This document shows positions 26,885 through 34,710 of a DNA stretch of 35,789 nucleotides, piece by piece. How positions within the stretch are numbered: the first letter of the stretch is position 1; each line of letters starts with the position of its first letter. Source of the stretch: Gammaproteobacteria bacterium (GTDB lineage Bacteria; Pseudomonadota; Gammaproteobacteria; Steroidobacterales; Steroidobacteraceae); assembly GCA_030831085.1 (NCBI GenBank), contig JAURLT010000038.1, forward strand, positions 1-35,789. The letters run 5' to 3'. The notes below the pieces were generated by a model, which was not told the DNA's origin, made no database searches, and saw only the letters and a program-made list of their open reading frames with translations. The translations under genes were made by a program, and so were the position numbers.

Positions 26885-27703
26885 ATGACACCCGCCATTC
26901 TGCTCGCGCTCGTGATGGCCCAGCCGGCGGACGACTGGCGTCAGCCGGACCCGCAGAACCTGCTTTACGTGGAACTGCCAGCTGGCCGGGTCGTCATCGA
27001 GCTGGCTCCGCGGTTCGCGCCTGCTCATGTGGTCAACCTGCGTAAGCTCGCCCGTGAAGGCTACTTTGACGGCACCCGGCTTTACCGATCGCAGGACAAC
27101 TACGTCGTGCAGTGGGGTGGCAACGGCAAGCCGGCGCAGACTGCCGCCGCGGCGCTGCCGGCGGAGTTCGAGATCAGGGCCGGTGTGGAGCTGCCGTTCA
27201 CCGGCCTGCCCGACGGCGACGTCTACGCTCCCGAAGTCGGGTTCGTGGACGGCTTTCCCGCTGCACGGGATCCCGCAGCAGGCGTCGCCTGGCTGGCCCA
27301 CTGCTATGGCATGGTTGGCATCTCCCGCGACAACGATCCTGATACCGGCAGCGGCGCGGACCTGTACGTGGTGACGGGCCACTCGCCGCGCCATCTTGAC
27401 CGCAACATCACGCTGGTGGGGCGGGTCCTGTCTGGCATGCCCCTGCTGTCGGCGCTGCCTCGCGGCACGGGGGCGCTTGGTTTCTACGAGGACGAGGCCC
27501 AGCATGTGACGATCCTCGCCACGCGGCTCGCGGCCGATATGCCGGGTCAGGACTGGACGGCGCTCGAACTGCTGCGGACCGACACCGCTGCCTTCAAGGC
27601 GCATGTCGAAGCGCGGCGCAACCGGCGCGAGCCGTGGTTCCATCGCCCGGCCGGCAAGGTCGGTCTCTGCAACGTGCCGCTGCCCGTGCGTCCGGTCAGC
27701 TGA
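26885..27703 (+). CDS. Cyclophilin-type peptidyl-prolyl isomerase
   Basis: A 272-residue cyclophilin: it catalyses cis/trans isomerisation of prolyl bonds. Core segments are VELPAGRVVIELAPRFAPAHVVNLRKLAREGYFDGTRLYR, the central Gln-Trp-Gly-Gly (VVQWGG), CYGMVGISRDNDPDTGSGADLYVV and LDRNITLVGRVLSGM. An insert between the two halves (about 85-138) and a C-terminal extension (about 215-272) make it longer than the minimal 165-residue enzyme. The N-terminus (MTPAILLALVMAQPADD) looks like a short signal peptide without the usual basic residues, so export is possible but unsure. It overlaps the convergent MFS gene by 8 bases. Confidence 0.87.
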   Translation: MTPAILLALVMAQPADDWRQPDPQNLLYVELPAGRVVIELAPRFAPAHVVNLRKLAREGYFDGTRLYRSQDNYVVQWGGNGKPAQTAAAALPAEFEIRAGVELPFTGLPDGDVYAPEVGFVDGFPAARDPAAGVAWLAHCYGMVGISRDNDPDTGSGADLYVVTGHSPRHLDRNITLVGRVLSGMPLLSALPRGTGALGFYEDEAQHVTILATRLAADMPGQDWTALELLRTDTAAFKAHVEARRNRREPWFHRPAGKVGLCNVPLPVRPVS

Positions 27704-28883
27704 TCGCGGGACGACGCTCCAGCATCAGCCAGAGCCACGCGATGGCGGCGATGGCCAGCGTGAACAGGTACAGCGGTACCGGCGTATCGATGGGCAGCAT
27801 GGCCAGGCTCTGGACCGAGACTGCCCCAACCACCTGCTGACCAAAACCCAGCAGGCTTGATGCGATGCCGGGCGTGCGCGGCGCCAGTGCCACGGCGCTG
27901 GCGGTGATGTTGGGCAGGATCAGACCCTGGCCGAAGCCGAGCACGCCCATGGGCAGGAACAGCGCCGCAGGTGTCCACCAGCCCGCCAGCACCAGCCCGG
28001 CGCCTGCAGCGGCCGAGACCAGTTGGATGCTTACGCCGATGCGGATCAGGCGCTCGAGGCCCAGCTTGGTGGCATAGCGCGTGGTCAGCCAGTTGCCCAG
28101 GAAATAGCCACCCGCAACGGCAAGGTACCAGGCCCCGTAAGTCGATGCGGGGTGGCCCATCTTCGCCATCACATAGGGAGCTACCGAGATGAAGCCCAGG
28201 AACAGCGCGTAGATGCAGGACGCCTGGGCAGCGAAATCGACGAACTTGCGCTGCCTGAGTAATGCCCCTGCGGAGTGGAGCAGGCTCGTGCCAGCGTCGC
28301 GATCGGCCGGGTTGCGGGTCTCCGGCAGGAGCCGCCAGGCAAAGGCCAGGGTCAGCAGGTTTACGCCCAGCAGCGCGGCGAACAGTGAATGCCAGCCGAA
28401 GGCCTCGGTGAGGATTCCCCCCACCAGGGGCGCGGTGGTCGGGCCGATGACCATGATCATGGTCAGGTAGGCCAGCATGCGCGCCATACGTTCGCGGCCG
28501 TAGACGTCGGCCAGCACCGCGCGAGCCACCACTACGCCTGCCGAGGAGCCGAGTGCCTGGACCACCCGACCGGCGAGCAGCACCTCGAGGCTCGGCGACA
28601 GCAGGCAGAGCAGGTTGCCGAGCGCAAACACCAACTGGCCTGCAAGCAGTACGGGGCGCCGTCCTATCCGGTCTGAAAGCGGCCCGAAGGCCAGCACGCC
28701 CACTGCGAAGGCCGCCAGCGACAGGCTGAGCGTGGCGTTGATTTCCGCCAGCGTGGCACCGAAGTGGGCCTGGATGGCCGGCAGGGCCGGCACGTACAGG
28801 TTCATGGTGACGGGCCCGGCCGCCGTGACGGCGGCCAGCAGCAGGATCAGCAGTCGGTCGGAGGGCAGTCCGCGGGCGGTCAC
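27696..28883 (-). CDS. MFS efflux transporter, Bcr/CflA type
   Basis: A 395-residue inner-membrane transporter with about 12 transmembrane helices. The N-terminal segment PVTMNLYVPALPAIQAHFGAT and the loop GPLSDRIGRRPVLL are typical of the Bcr/CflA drug-resistance branch (DHA1), which exports small molecules with proton antiport. The GTG at 28883 overlaps the stop of the preceding dehydrogenase gene (GTGA) and has GGAG a few bases upstream; a longer start would run into that gene. As the last gene of the hmgA-like operon it may export a pathway substrate or intermediate; this is inference from position. Confidence 0.9.
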   Translation of the reverse strand: MTARGLPSDRLLILLLAAVTAAGPVTMNLYVPALPAIQAHFGATLAEINATLSLSLAAFAVGVLAFGPLSDRIGRRPVLLAGQLVFALGNLLCLLSPSLEVLLAGRVVQALGSSAGVVVARAVLADVYGRERMARMLAYLTMIMVIGPTTAPLVGGILTEAFGWHSLFAALLGVNLLTLAFAWRLLPETRNPADRDAGTSLLHSAGALLRQRKFVDFAAQASCIYALFLGFISVAPYVMAKMGHPASTYGAWYLAVAGGYFLGNWLTTRYATKLGLERLIRIGVSIQLVSAAAGAGLVLAGWWTPAALFLPMGVLGFGQGLILPNITASAVALAPRTPGIASSLLGFGQQVVGAVSVQSLAMLPIDTPVPLYLFTLAIAAIAWLWLMLERRPAIS

Positions 28884-30331
28884 TGCACTCCGCCGACGCA
28901 CACGTACTTGAGCTCGGTGAAATCGAGGAGCCCGTACTTTGAGCCCTCGCGGCCGATGCCGGACTCCTTGATGCCGCCGAATGGCGCCACCTCGGTGGAG
29001 ATCAGTCCCGTATTGACGCCGACCATGCCGTACTCCAGCCCTTCTGACACGCGCCAGGAGCGGGCCAGGTCGCGGGTGTAGAAATAGGCGGCCAGCCCGA
29101 ACTCGGTGTCATTGGCCATGGCGAGCGCCTGTGCCTCGGTTTCAAACCGGAACAAGGGGGCAACCGGACCGAAGGTTTCCTCGCGCGCGACCTGCATGGA
29201 AGGGGTGACGTCCGCCAGCACGGTCGGCTGGTAAAAAGTGCCGCCCAGCGCGTGACGCTGGCCGCCCACCATGATGCGCGCGCCGCCAGCGAGCGCGTCG
29301 GCCACGTGGGATTCCACCTTGGCCAGCGCGGCTGCATCGATCAGGGGCCCCTGCTCGGCGCCGGGCGAGCGGCCCTCGCCGACCTTCAGCTTGCTGACGG
29401 TTTCCGCCAGCCGCGCGGCAAAGGCCTCGTAGATGCCGGACTGGACCAGGAACCGGTTCGCGCAGACGCAGGTCTGGCCGGTGTTGCGATACTTGCTGAT
29501 CATCGCACCGGCCACCGCAGCGTCGAGATCGGCGTCGTCAAAGACGATGAAAGGCGCATTGCCGCCCAGTTCGAGGTGCACTTTTTTCATGGTGCCCGAG
29601 CACTGGCGCATCAGCAGCTTGCCGACCTCTGTCGAGCCGGTGAACGACAGCTTGCGCACCCGCGTGTCGGAGGTGAGTACCCCGCCGATCACCTCAGGCT
29701 GGCCGGTGACCACGTTGAAGACGCCTGCTGGCAGCCCTGCGCGACCTGCCAGTTCGGCAAGGGCGAGGGCGGTGAACGGGGTCTGCTCGGCAGGCTTGCA
29801 GACCACGGTGCAACCGGCGGCGATGGCCGGTGCCACCTTGCGGGTGACCATGGCCGCCGGAAAGTTCCAGGGCGTGATGGCCGCGACCACGCCGATGGGC
29901 TGGCGCAGCACCAGCAGCCGCTTGTCCGGCTGGTGGCCCGGGATGATGTCGCCGTAGACCCGTTTGGCCTCTTCGGCAAACCATTCGATAAAGGAGGCGG
30001 CATAGGCCACCTCGCCGCGCGCCTCGGCCAGCGGCTTGCCCTGCTCCAGGGTCATCATGAGGGCCAGGTCCTCGGCATGCTGGAGCATCAGCTCGAACCA
30101 GCGGCGCAGCACCTGGGCCCGATCCTTGGCGGTCCGGGCGGACCATGCGGGGAAGGCCGCCGCTGCGGCGGCAACCGCCGCGGCCGTGGCCTCGCCATCC
30201 AGGATCGGCACCTTGCCCAGCGTGCTGCCGTCGGCCGGATTGTGGACCTCGAAACCCAGGGTCGGGTCGCCCGTCCAGTGGCCGTCGACGTAGCACTGCT
30301 GGCGAAAAAGTCCCGGGTCGGTGAGTTTCAT
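28880..30331 (-). CDS. gabD: Succinate-semialdehyde dehydrogenase-like aldehyde dehydrogenase
   Basis: A 483-residue NAD(P)-dependent aldehyde dehydrogenase. Key parts are the ITPWNFPAAM cofactor segment (152-161), FTGSTEVGKLL (230-240), the general base Glu254 in LELGGN, and the catalytic Cys288 in NTGQTCVCANR. The second Cys at 290 and the C-terminal end GSKYGLLDFTELKYVCVGG are as in GabD. The ATG at 30331 has AGGAG 9 bases upstream and overlaps the stop of the dienelactone-hydrolase-like gene (ATGA). GabD oxidises succinate semialdehyde in GABA or hydroxyphenylacetate breakdown. In this aromatic operon a different semialdehyde could be the real substrate. Confidence 0.9.
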   Translation of the reverse strand: MKLTDPGLFRQQCYVDGHWTGDPTLGFEVHNPADGSTLGKVPILDGEATAAAVAAAAAAFPAWSARTAKDRAQVLRRWFELMLQHAEDLALMMTLEQGKPLAEARGEVAYAASFIEWFAEEAKRVYGDIIPGHQPDKRLLVLRQPIGVVAAITPWNFPAAMVTRKVAPAIAAGCTVVCKPAEQTPFTALALAELAGRAGLPAGVFNVVTGQPEVIGGVLTSDTRVRKLSFTGSTEVGKLLMRQCSGTMKKVHLELGGNAPFIVFDDADLDAAVAGAMISKYRNTGQTCVCANRFLVQSGIYEAFAARLAETVSKLKVGEGRSPGAEQGPLIDAAALAKVESHVADALAGGARIMVGGQRHALGGTFYQPTVLADVTPSMQVAREETFGPVAPLFRFETEAQALAMANDTEFGLAAYFYTRDLARSWRVSEGLEYGMVGVNTGLISTEVAPFGGIKESGIGREGSKYGLLDFTELKYVCVGGVQ

Positions 30332-31005
30332 GCGCTGGCTCCTGTTTTCCTGCCCAGGTGGCGCCCGAGGAAGACCAGGCTTCGCGCCATGGCCAGTCGG
30401 GCACACCCTGCGTGGTAGTCGCGGCGGTCGGTGCAGTTGAACCCGTGACCGGCCGGGTAGTGGTGAATCTCTGCCTCTGGCAGCGCGGCACGCACTTCCT
30501 CGATGCGCTCCGGAGGGATGGCTGCATCCTCGTCGCCGTAGTGGAACTGCATGGGACACTTGGGCAGCAAGTCCATGTGCTGGTGGATGCGTGCCCCGTA
30601 GTAGGACACGGCCGCCACCAGCGGCAGCGCGCTGGCGGCGATCCAGGCGACCGTGCCGCCCCAGCAGTAGCCGATGGCCGCCACCTCCTGCGAGTCGCTG
30701 ACCTGGGCGCCAGCCGCGGCCACGTCCTCGATCAGTTCCTCGCGATGGATCAGCCCCATCAATTCGCGACCGCGATCGACTTCTGCATAGTCCAGGAGGA
30801 TTCCCCGTTCGACCCGGTCGAACAGGGCAGGCACCACGCAGTGGTAGCCGGCTGCCGCATAGCGATCGGCCATGTCCCGCAGGTGCGCGGTGACCCCGAA
30901 CACCTCCTGCAGGATGATCAGCCCGCCCTTGGGGGTGCCCACCGGGAGTGATTCGTAGGCGTCGAGCACATGGTCGTCGGACGCGGTCAGCTGGATCAGG
31001 CCCAT
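30328..31005 (-). CDS. Dienelactone hydrolase family protein
   Basis: A 225-residue alpha/beta hydrolase of the carboxymethylenebutenolidase type. The triad is visible: nucleophile Cys114 in IGYCWGG, Asp160 in YGDEDAAIP and His187 in PAGHGFNC, with the supporting Glu34 in ILQEVFG. Length is normal. Such enzymes hydrolyse lactones formed after aromatic ring cleavage. The ATG at 31005 lies 13 bases after the fumarylacetoacetate-hydrolase-like gene, and its stop overlaps gabD (ATGA). No strong ribosome binding site precedes it, so translation may depend on coupling. A role in handling a lactone or ester intermediate of the operon is inferred. Confidence 0.9.
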   Translation of the reverse strand: MGLIQLTASDDHVLDAYESLPVGTPKGGLIILQEVFGVTAHLRDMADRYAAAGYHCVVPALFDRVERGILLDYAEVDRGRELMGLIHREELIEDVAAAGAQVSDSQEVAAIGYCWGGTVAWIAASALPLVAAVSYYGARIHQHMDLLPKCPMQFHYGDEDAAIPPERIEEVRAALPEAEIHHYPAGHGFNCTDRRDYHAGCARLAMARSLVFLGRHLGRKTGASA

Positions 31006-31018
31006 GGCCGCTATTCTG

Positions 31019-32008
31019 CTACATCTGGCCCGCGCGGATGACTCTCTGGTCGATGGCGCCGAACAGGCTGCGCCCGGCAGGGTCGCGCATACAGATACGC
31101 ACCCGGTCGCCGAAGGACAGGAAAGGGGTGCGTGGTGCGCCCTCAGCGAGCGTCTCCAGCATGCGTACCTCAGCCAGGCAGCAGGAGCCCAGCGAGCGGT
31201 CGTAGTTCGACACCGTCCCCGAGCCGACGATGGTCCCTGCTCCGAGGTTGCGCGTCCTCGCCACATGGGCGATCAGCTGGCCGAAGTCGAAGGTCATGTC
31301 GACGCCGGCGTTCGGGTGACCCAGCCGCCGGTCGTTGACCTCGACCTCGAGCGGCAGGTGTACGCGGCCGCCGTCCCAGGCCGCCCCGAGCTCGTCCGGC
31401 GTGATGGCCACCGGCGAGAAGGCAGTGGCCGGCTTCGACTGGTAAAAGCCGAAACCCTTGGCCAGCTCACCCGGGATGAGGTTCCGGAGCGACCAGTCGT
31501 TGACCAGCATCAGGAGCCGGACATGGCCGCGGGCGTCCGCGGCGTCCGTGCCCATGGGCACGTCGTCGGTGACCACCGCCACTTCTGCCTCCAGGTCGAT
31601 GCCCCAGGCCTCGTCGGCAAAGGGCGCGTCCTCGGTGGCACCCAGCAGGTGGTCGGATCCGCCCTGGTATACCAGCGGGTCGGTCCAGAACGACGCGGGC
31701 ATCTCCGCGCCTCTTGCCTTGCGCACCAACTCCACATGGTTCACGTAGGCGCTGCCATCGACCCAGTGGTAGGCCCGCGGCAGCGGTGCCATTGCGTGTC
31801 GCGGATCGAAGGGGATCTCGCCCGGCACGCTGCCGGCTTCCAGCTGCCGAGCCTGGCCGCGCAGTTCGGCCTCTGCCAGACGCCAGTCGTCCAGAGCCTG
31901 TTGCAGGGTCGGCCAGGCCGGAGTCGCCGCTACGGCGCGGGTCAGGTCCCGGCTGACCACGTATAGGGACCCGTCCCGGGTGCCGTCCCTGAGCGTTGCG
32001 AGCTTCAC
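31019..32008 (-). CDS. Fumarylacetoacetate hydrolase family protein
   Basis: A 329-residue FAH-fold enzyme that should cut a C-C bond in a diketo acid. It has the Mg2+-binding pattern DLEAEVAVVTDDV and the VNDWSLRN...GFGFYQSKP segment with catalytic-site lysine, then GSGTVSNYD near the end. The start is the GTG at 32008, which overlaps the dioxygenase stop (GTGA) and begins the family opening (KLATLRDGTRDGSLYVVSRDL). Next to a homogentisate dioxygenase it most likely hydrolyses fumarylacetoacetate (or directly maleylacetoacetate) to fumarate and acetoacetate. It is shorter than mammalian FAH (about 420 residues), as is usual for this bacterial branch. Confidence 0.9.
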   Translation of the reverse strand: MKLATLRDGTRDGSLYVVSRDLTRAVAATPAWPTLQQALDDWRLAEAELRGQARQLEAGSVPGEIPFDPRHAMAPLPRAYHWVDGSAYVNHVELVRKARGAEMPASFWTDPLVYQGGSDHLLGATEDAPFADEAWGIDLEAEVAVVTDDVPMGTDAADARGHVRLLMLVNDWSLRNLIPGELAKGFGFYQSKPATAFSPVAITPDELGAAWDGGRVHLPLEVEVNDRRLGHPNAGVDMTFDFGQLIAHVARTRNLGAGTIVGSGTVSNYDRSLGSCCLAEVRMLETLAEGAPRTPFLSFGDRVRICMRDPAGRSLFGAIDQRVIRAGQM

Positions 32009-33135
32009 TTCCCAGCGTCCTTCCAGCTGTCCACGTAGCCGGCCCATTCGACCGCCTCGGCTTCACTGCCGACATCGAGCGCGTCACGCGTGTCGATCAT
32101 CACTGCGTACTCGTCAGTGCCCGGCTTGGTTTGCTGAAACATGCGGGTCAGCGCCTTCGGATGCGGTCCGTGGGTGAAACCAGAGGGGTGGAAAGTCAGC
32201 ATGCCGGGATGAATGTTGTCGCGACTGAAGAAGTCGCCAGCGTGATAGAAGATGACTTCCTCGTAGTCGTCGTTATTGTGGAAGAACGGCACCTTCAAAG
32301 CGCCCGGGTCGGATTCGAAGGGTCGCGGCGCGAAGGTGCAGACCACGAAGCGCCCCGCCACGAAGGTCGTGTGCGCTGAGGGCGGCAGGTGATAGCGATG
32401 GCTCATCAGGGGACGCAGGTCGCGTACGTTGATCCGGCAGGCCGAAAGGTCGCCGTGCCAGCCGACGGCATCGAGGGGATTGAAGGGGAAGGTCGCCGTC
32501 GAGACCTGGTTACGTCGCTTGATCTGTACCTGCCAGGGCCGCTCGTCCTGCTGGGCGAGGAACGCTTCGTCGATGCGTGGCACGTCCAGCATGGCGGGGT
32601 CGAAGATCGCATGGCCGCCGACCAGGCCCTTGTCGGGCAGCGCATAAGAGGCGTTGGTGGCCTCGATCAGCAGCAGTTCTGCCTCACCGGTGCAATCAAG
32701 TCGCCACAGCGTGCCGCGTGGCAGGACGATGTAGTCACCGGCCTCGAAGTGCAGGTGGCCGAAATCGCAGAACAGTTCTCCCTCGCCGCGGTGCACGAAC
32801 AGCAGTTCGTCGCCATCGGCATTGCGGGCCAGAGCCGGCATGGTGCCAGCCGTGCGCCAGTAGCGTAGCCGGCAGTGGGCGTTGTGGAGGATTTCCGCCG
32901 CCGCCCATGGCGAGGCCTGCACCGCTGAGTGGCGGCCCAGGTCAAAGGCCCGCGGTCGCAGCGGGCCCTCGAAGTCGCTCCAGCTGGTGGGCGGGTGGCG
33001 GTGGTGGAAAAACGCGGCCGGGCCGAAGAACCCCTCCTTGCTCATCTCGCGCTCGTAGGTACCGGGTGGCAGGTCGCAGTGGGCCTGCCGAGAGGCTGTG
33101 CCCTCGACCCTGGGAAAGCTGATCTGGCGCTTCAT
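32005..33135 (-). CDS. hmgA: Homogentisate 1,2-dioxygenase family protein
   Basis: A 376-residue cupin dioxygenase. The expected Fe(II) ligands of this family are in place: His286 and Glu292 with the family H-x5-E spacing in FFHNNDDYEE, and His322 in THGPHP. The N-terminal half is a second cupin-like barrel (LLFVHRGEGELFCDFG...GDYIVLPRGTLWRL). The reaction is ring cleavage of homogentisate, an intermediate of tyrosine and phenylalanine breakdown, to maleylacetoacetate. It is about 50 residues shorter than the classical Pseudomonas HmgA, so it belongs to a shorter branch and a related ring-cleavage substrate cannot be excluded. It is the first gene of the operon. The ATG at 33135 is preceded by only a weak ribosome binding site. 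Confidence 0.88.
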   Translation of the reverse strand: MKRQISFPRVEGTASRQAHCDLPPGTYEREMSKEGFFGPAAFFHHRHPPTSWSDFEGPLRPRAFDLGRHSAVQASPWAAAEILHNAHCRLRYWRTAGTMPALARNADGDELLFVHRGEGELFCDFGHLHFEAGDYIVLPRGTLWRLDCTGEAELLLIEATNASYALPDKGLVGGHAIFDPAMLDVPRIDEAFLAQQDERPWQVQIKRRNQVSTATFPFNPLDAVGWHGDLSACRINVRDLRPLMSHRYHLPPSAHTTFVAGRFVVCTFAPRPFESDPGALKVPFFHNNDDYEEVIFYHAGDFFSRDNIHPGMLTFHPSGFTHGPHPKALTRMFQQTKPGTDEYAVMIDTRDALDVGSEAEAVEWAGYVDSWKDAGK

Positions 33136-33141
33136 CCGGTC

Positions 33142-33170
33142 AATTTAGTTACAAATGAAACTATTGGCAA
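33142..33170 (-). promoter_or_regulatory. Candidate promoter of the hmgA-like operon
   Basis: On the minus strand TTGCCA (33170-33165, 5 of 6 matches to the -35 consensus) and TAAATT (33147-33142, 4 of 6) have the ideal 17-base spacing. Transcription would begin at about 33135, at the hmgA start codon itself, giving a leaderless or nearly leaderless message. This fits the lack of a good ribosome binding site. Confidence 0.45.
33146..33163. promoter_or_regulatory. Candidate operator: 18-bp pseudo-palindrome
   Basis: TAGTTACAAATGAAACTA pairs symmetrically at 7 of 9 positions (arms TAGTT/AACTA plus the inner CA/TG). It fills the spacer between the -35 and -10 boxes of the hmgA-like promoter, a classic place for a repressor. 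It also lies in the gap to the divergent kinase-like gene, so it could control both directions. The size and A+T-rich arms resemble sites of dimeric winged-helix repressors such as the MarR family, but no regulator gene is present in the window. Confidence 0.5.
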
Positions 33171-33199
33171 GGCCCGATGGCTTGCCTAGGCTCCCGCCC

Positions 33200-34231
33200 G
33201 TGCGTGAAACCGATCCCGTCCTGCTCAGCTCGCTGGAACGCCACCTGACTGCCGAGGTGCCGGGCTTCACCGGCCCCATGCGCGTGGAGCGCCTGCCGGG
33301 CGGTCAGTCGAACCCCACCTATACCATCCACACGCCGGGCCGGCGCTACGTGCTGCGCTGCAAGCCGACTGGGCAGCTACTCGGTTCCGCGCACGCGGTG
33401 GACCGGGAGTATCGCGTCCTGTCGGCCGTCCATGGGCGGCCCGGGGTCCCGGTCGCCGAACCGCTGCTGCTGTGCATGGATGACGCGGTATTCGGCAGCT
33501 GGTTCTACCTGATGGAGCACGTCGAGGGACGGATCTTCTGGGACGCCGCGTTGCCGGAGGTGGCCAGTGCCGACCGGCCGCGTTATTTCGAGGCACTGAT
33601 CGACGCCCTCGCCGCTCTCCATCGGCTGGATCCGGTGGCCATCGGGCTGGGGGACTTCGGGCGCACCGGGGCCTATGTAGAGCGGCAGGTCCACCGCTGG
33701 AGCAGGCAGTACCTGGAGGACGAGGCAGCGGGCCGGGTCGAGGCTCTTGACCGCATGGTCGAATGGCTACCGGCGCACCTGCCGACGACAGACCAGACCA
33801 GCCTGGTCCATGGTGACTATCGCATCGACAACGTGATCTTCCACCCGACCGAGCCGCGCATCCTCGCCATACTGGACTGGGAGCTGTCCACGCTGGGCCA
33901 TCCGCTGGCCGACCTCGCCTATCACCTGCTGATGTACCGCATGCCCACCCTGGCCGTGACCGGCTTGCTGGGCAAGGACCTGACAGCACTGAACATCCCC
34001 GACGAGACGACCCATGTTGCGCGCTATTGCCGCCAGGTCGGGCTGGACGCAGTCCCGGACCTCGAGTTTTACGTCGCCTTTAACCTGTTCCGCCTGGCCG
34101 CAATCCTGCACGGTATCCGCGGTCGCGCAGTGCGGGGCACCGCGGCCAGCGCCAAGGCCGATCGCTATGCGGCCATGGTCGAGCCAGTGGCCCAGCTGGC
34201 CTGGGACTGCGCCCGCAGGATCTCGGCGTGA
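33200..34231 (+). CDS. Phosphotransferase family protein (APH / acyl-CoA dehydrogenase-linked kinase fold)
   Basis: A 343-residue protein with the aminoglycoside-phosphotransferase fold. It has the ATP-site region GGQSNPTYTI and RRYVLRCKP (Lys55), the catalytic loop LVHGDYRIDNVIFH (202-215) and the metal-binding Asp226 in ILDWELSTLGHPLADLAY. It matches the branch usually found beside acyl-CoA dehydrogenases (ACAD10/11-like), which is thought to act on hydroxy-acyl substrates rather than antibiotics. An in-frame ATG at 33155 was rejected: the extra 15 codons include CTA, AGG and CCT, atypical for this genome, and the ATG lies inside the candidate operator. The GTG at 33200 fits the family N-terminus. 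The following lipocalin-like gene overlaps by GTGA. Confidence 0.86.
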   Translation: MRETDPVLLSSLERHLTAEVPGFTGPMRVERLPGGQSNPTYTIHTPGRRYVLRCKPTGQLLGSAHAVDREYRVLSAVHGRPGVPVAEPLLLCMDDAVFGSWFYLMEHVEGRIFWDAALPEVASADRPRYFEALIDALAALHRLDPVAIGLGDFGRTGAYVERQVHRWSRQYLEDEAAGRVEALDRMVEWLPAHLPTTDQTSLVHGDYRIDNVIFHPTEPRILAILDWELSTLGHPLADLAYHLLMYRMPTLAVTGLLGKDLTALNIPDETTHVARYCRQVGLDAVPDLEFYVAFNLFRLAAILHGIRGRAVRGTAASAKADRYAAMVEPVAQLAWDCARRISA

Positions 34232-34674
34232 GCGGGACAGAGAAGCTGACGGCACGTGCGCTGGTGGGTACCTGGCGGCTCGCCAGCTGGCGAGTCATCT
34301 ACCCGGACGGGCGCATCACCCGGCCCTTCGGGATCCGCCCCCAGGGCCGGCTGCTCTACACGCCCGACGGCGGGATGTCGGCCACCGTGACGGCGGGTGG
34401 CCGGCAGCCTCTCGATCACCCCAACCCCCGCCTTGCCAGTGCCGAGCAGCGAGCCGCGCTGTTCGATTCCAGCTTCAGCTATGCAGGGCGCTATCGAGTG
34501 GTCGGGAATCGCGTCCGCCATGACCTCGTCGTGGCCCAGAATCCGGCCCTGCTCGGCACGCCCCAGCTGCGCGATGCGCGCCTGTCCGGGGGGCGCCTTG
34601 AACTGTCGGCCAGCGAATCCCTGCCGGAGGGCGGCCTCCGGCGGCATGTCCTGACCTGGGCCCGGCTGCGCTAG
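34228..34674 (+). CDS. Lipocalin-like domain protein
   Basis: A 148-residue protein with the opening LVGTWRLASWRVIYPDGRITRPFG and the repeated beta-strand pattern GRLLYTPDGGMSATVT and GRYRVVGNRVRHDL of the small bacterial lipocalin-like family. Such proteins form a beta barrel that may hold a small hydrophobic ligand. No signal peptide is present, so it is probably cytoplasmic. The GTG start overlaps the stop of the kinase-like gene (GTGA), which points to a shared task, perhaps ligand binding and phosphorylation of the same molecule; that is inference. It is followed by a 36-base gap before the MATE gene. Confidence 0.82.
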   Translation: MSGTEKLTARALVGTWRLASWRVIYPDGRITRPFGIRPQGRLLYTPDGGMSATVTAGGRQPLDHPNPRLASAEQRAALFDSSFSYAGRYRVVGNRVRHDLVVAQNPALLGTPQLRDARLSGGRLELSASESLPEGGLRRHVLTWARLR

Positions 34675-34710
34675 AATCCTCGCCCCTCCCTAGCGGTTTT
34701 ATCCCACAGC

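Noticed and set aside
33155-33199. ATG at 33155 as start of the kinase-like gene
   Set aside because: The added codons are atypical for this genome, no ribosome binding site precedes it, and it lies inside the candidate operator; the GTG at 33200 fits the family better.
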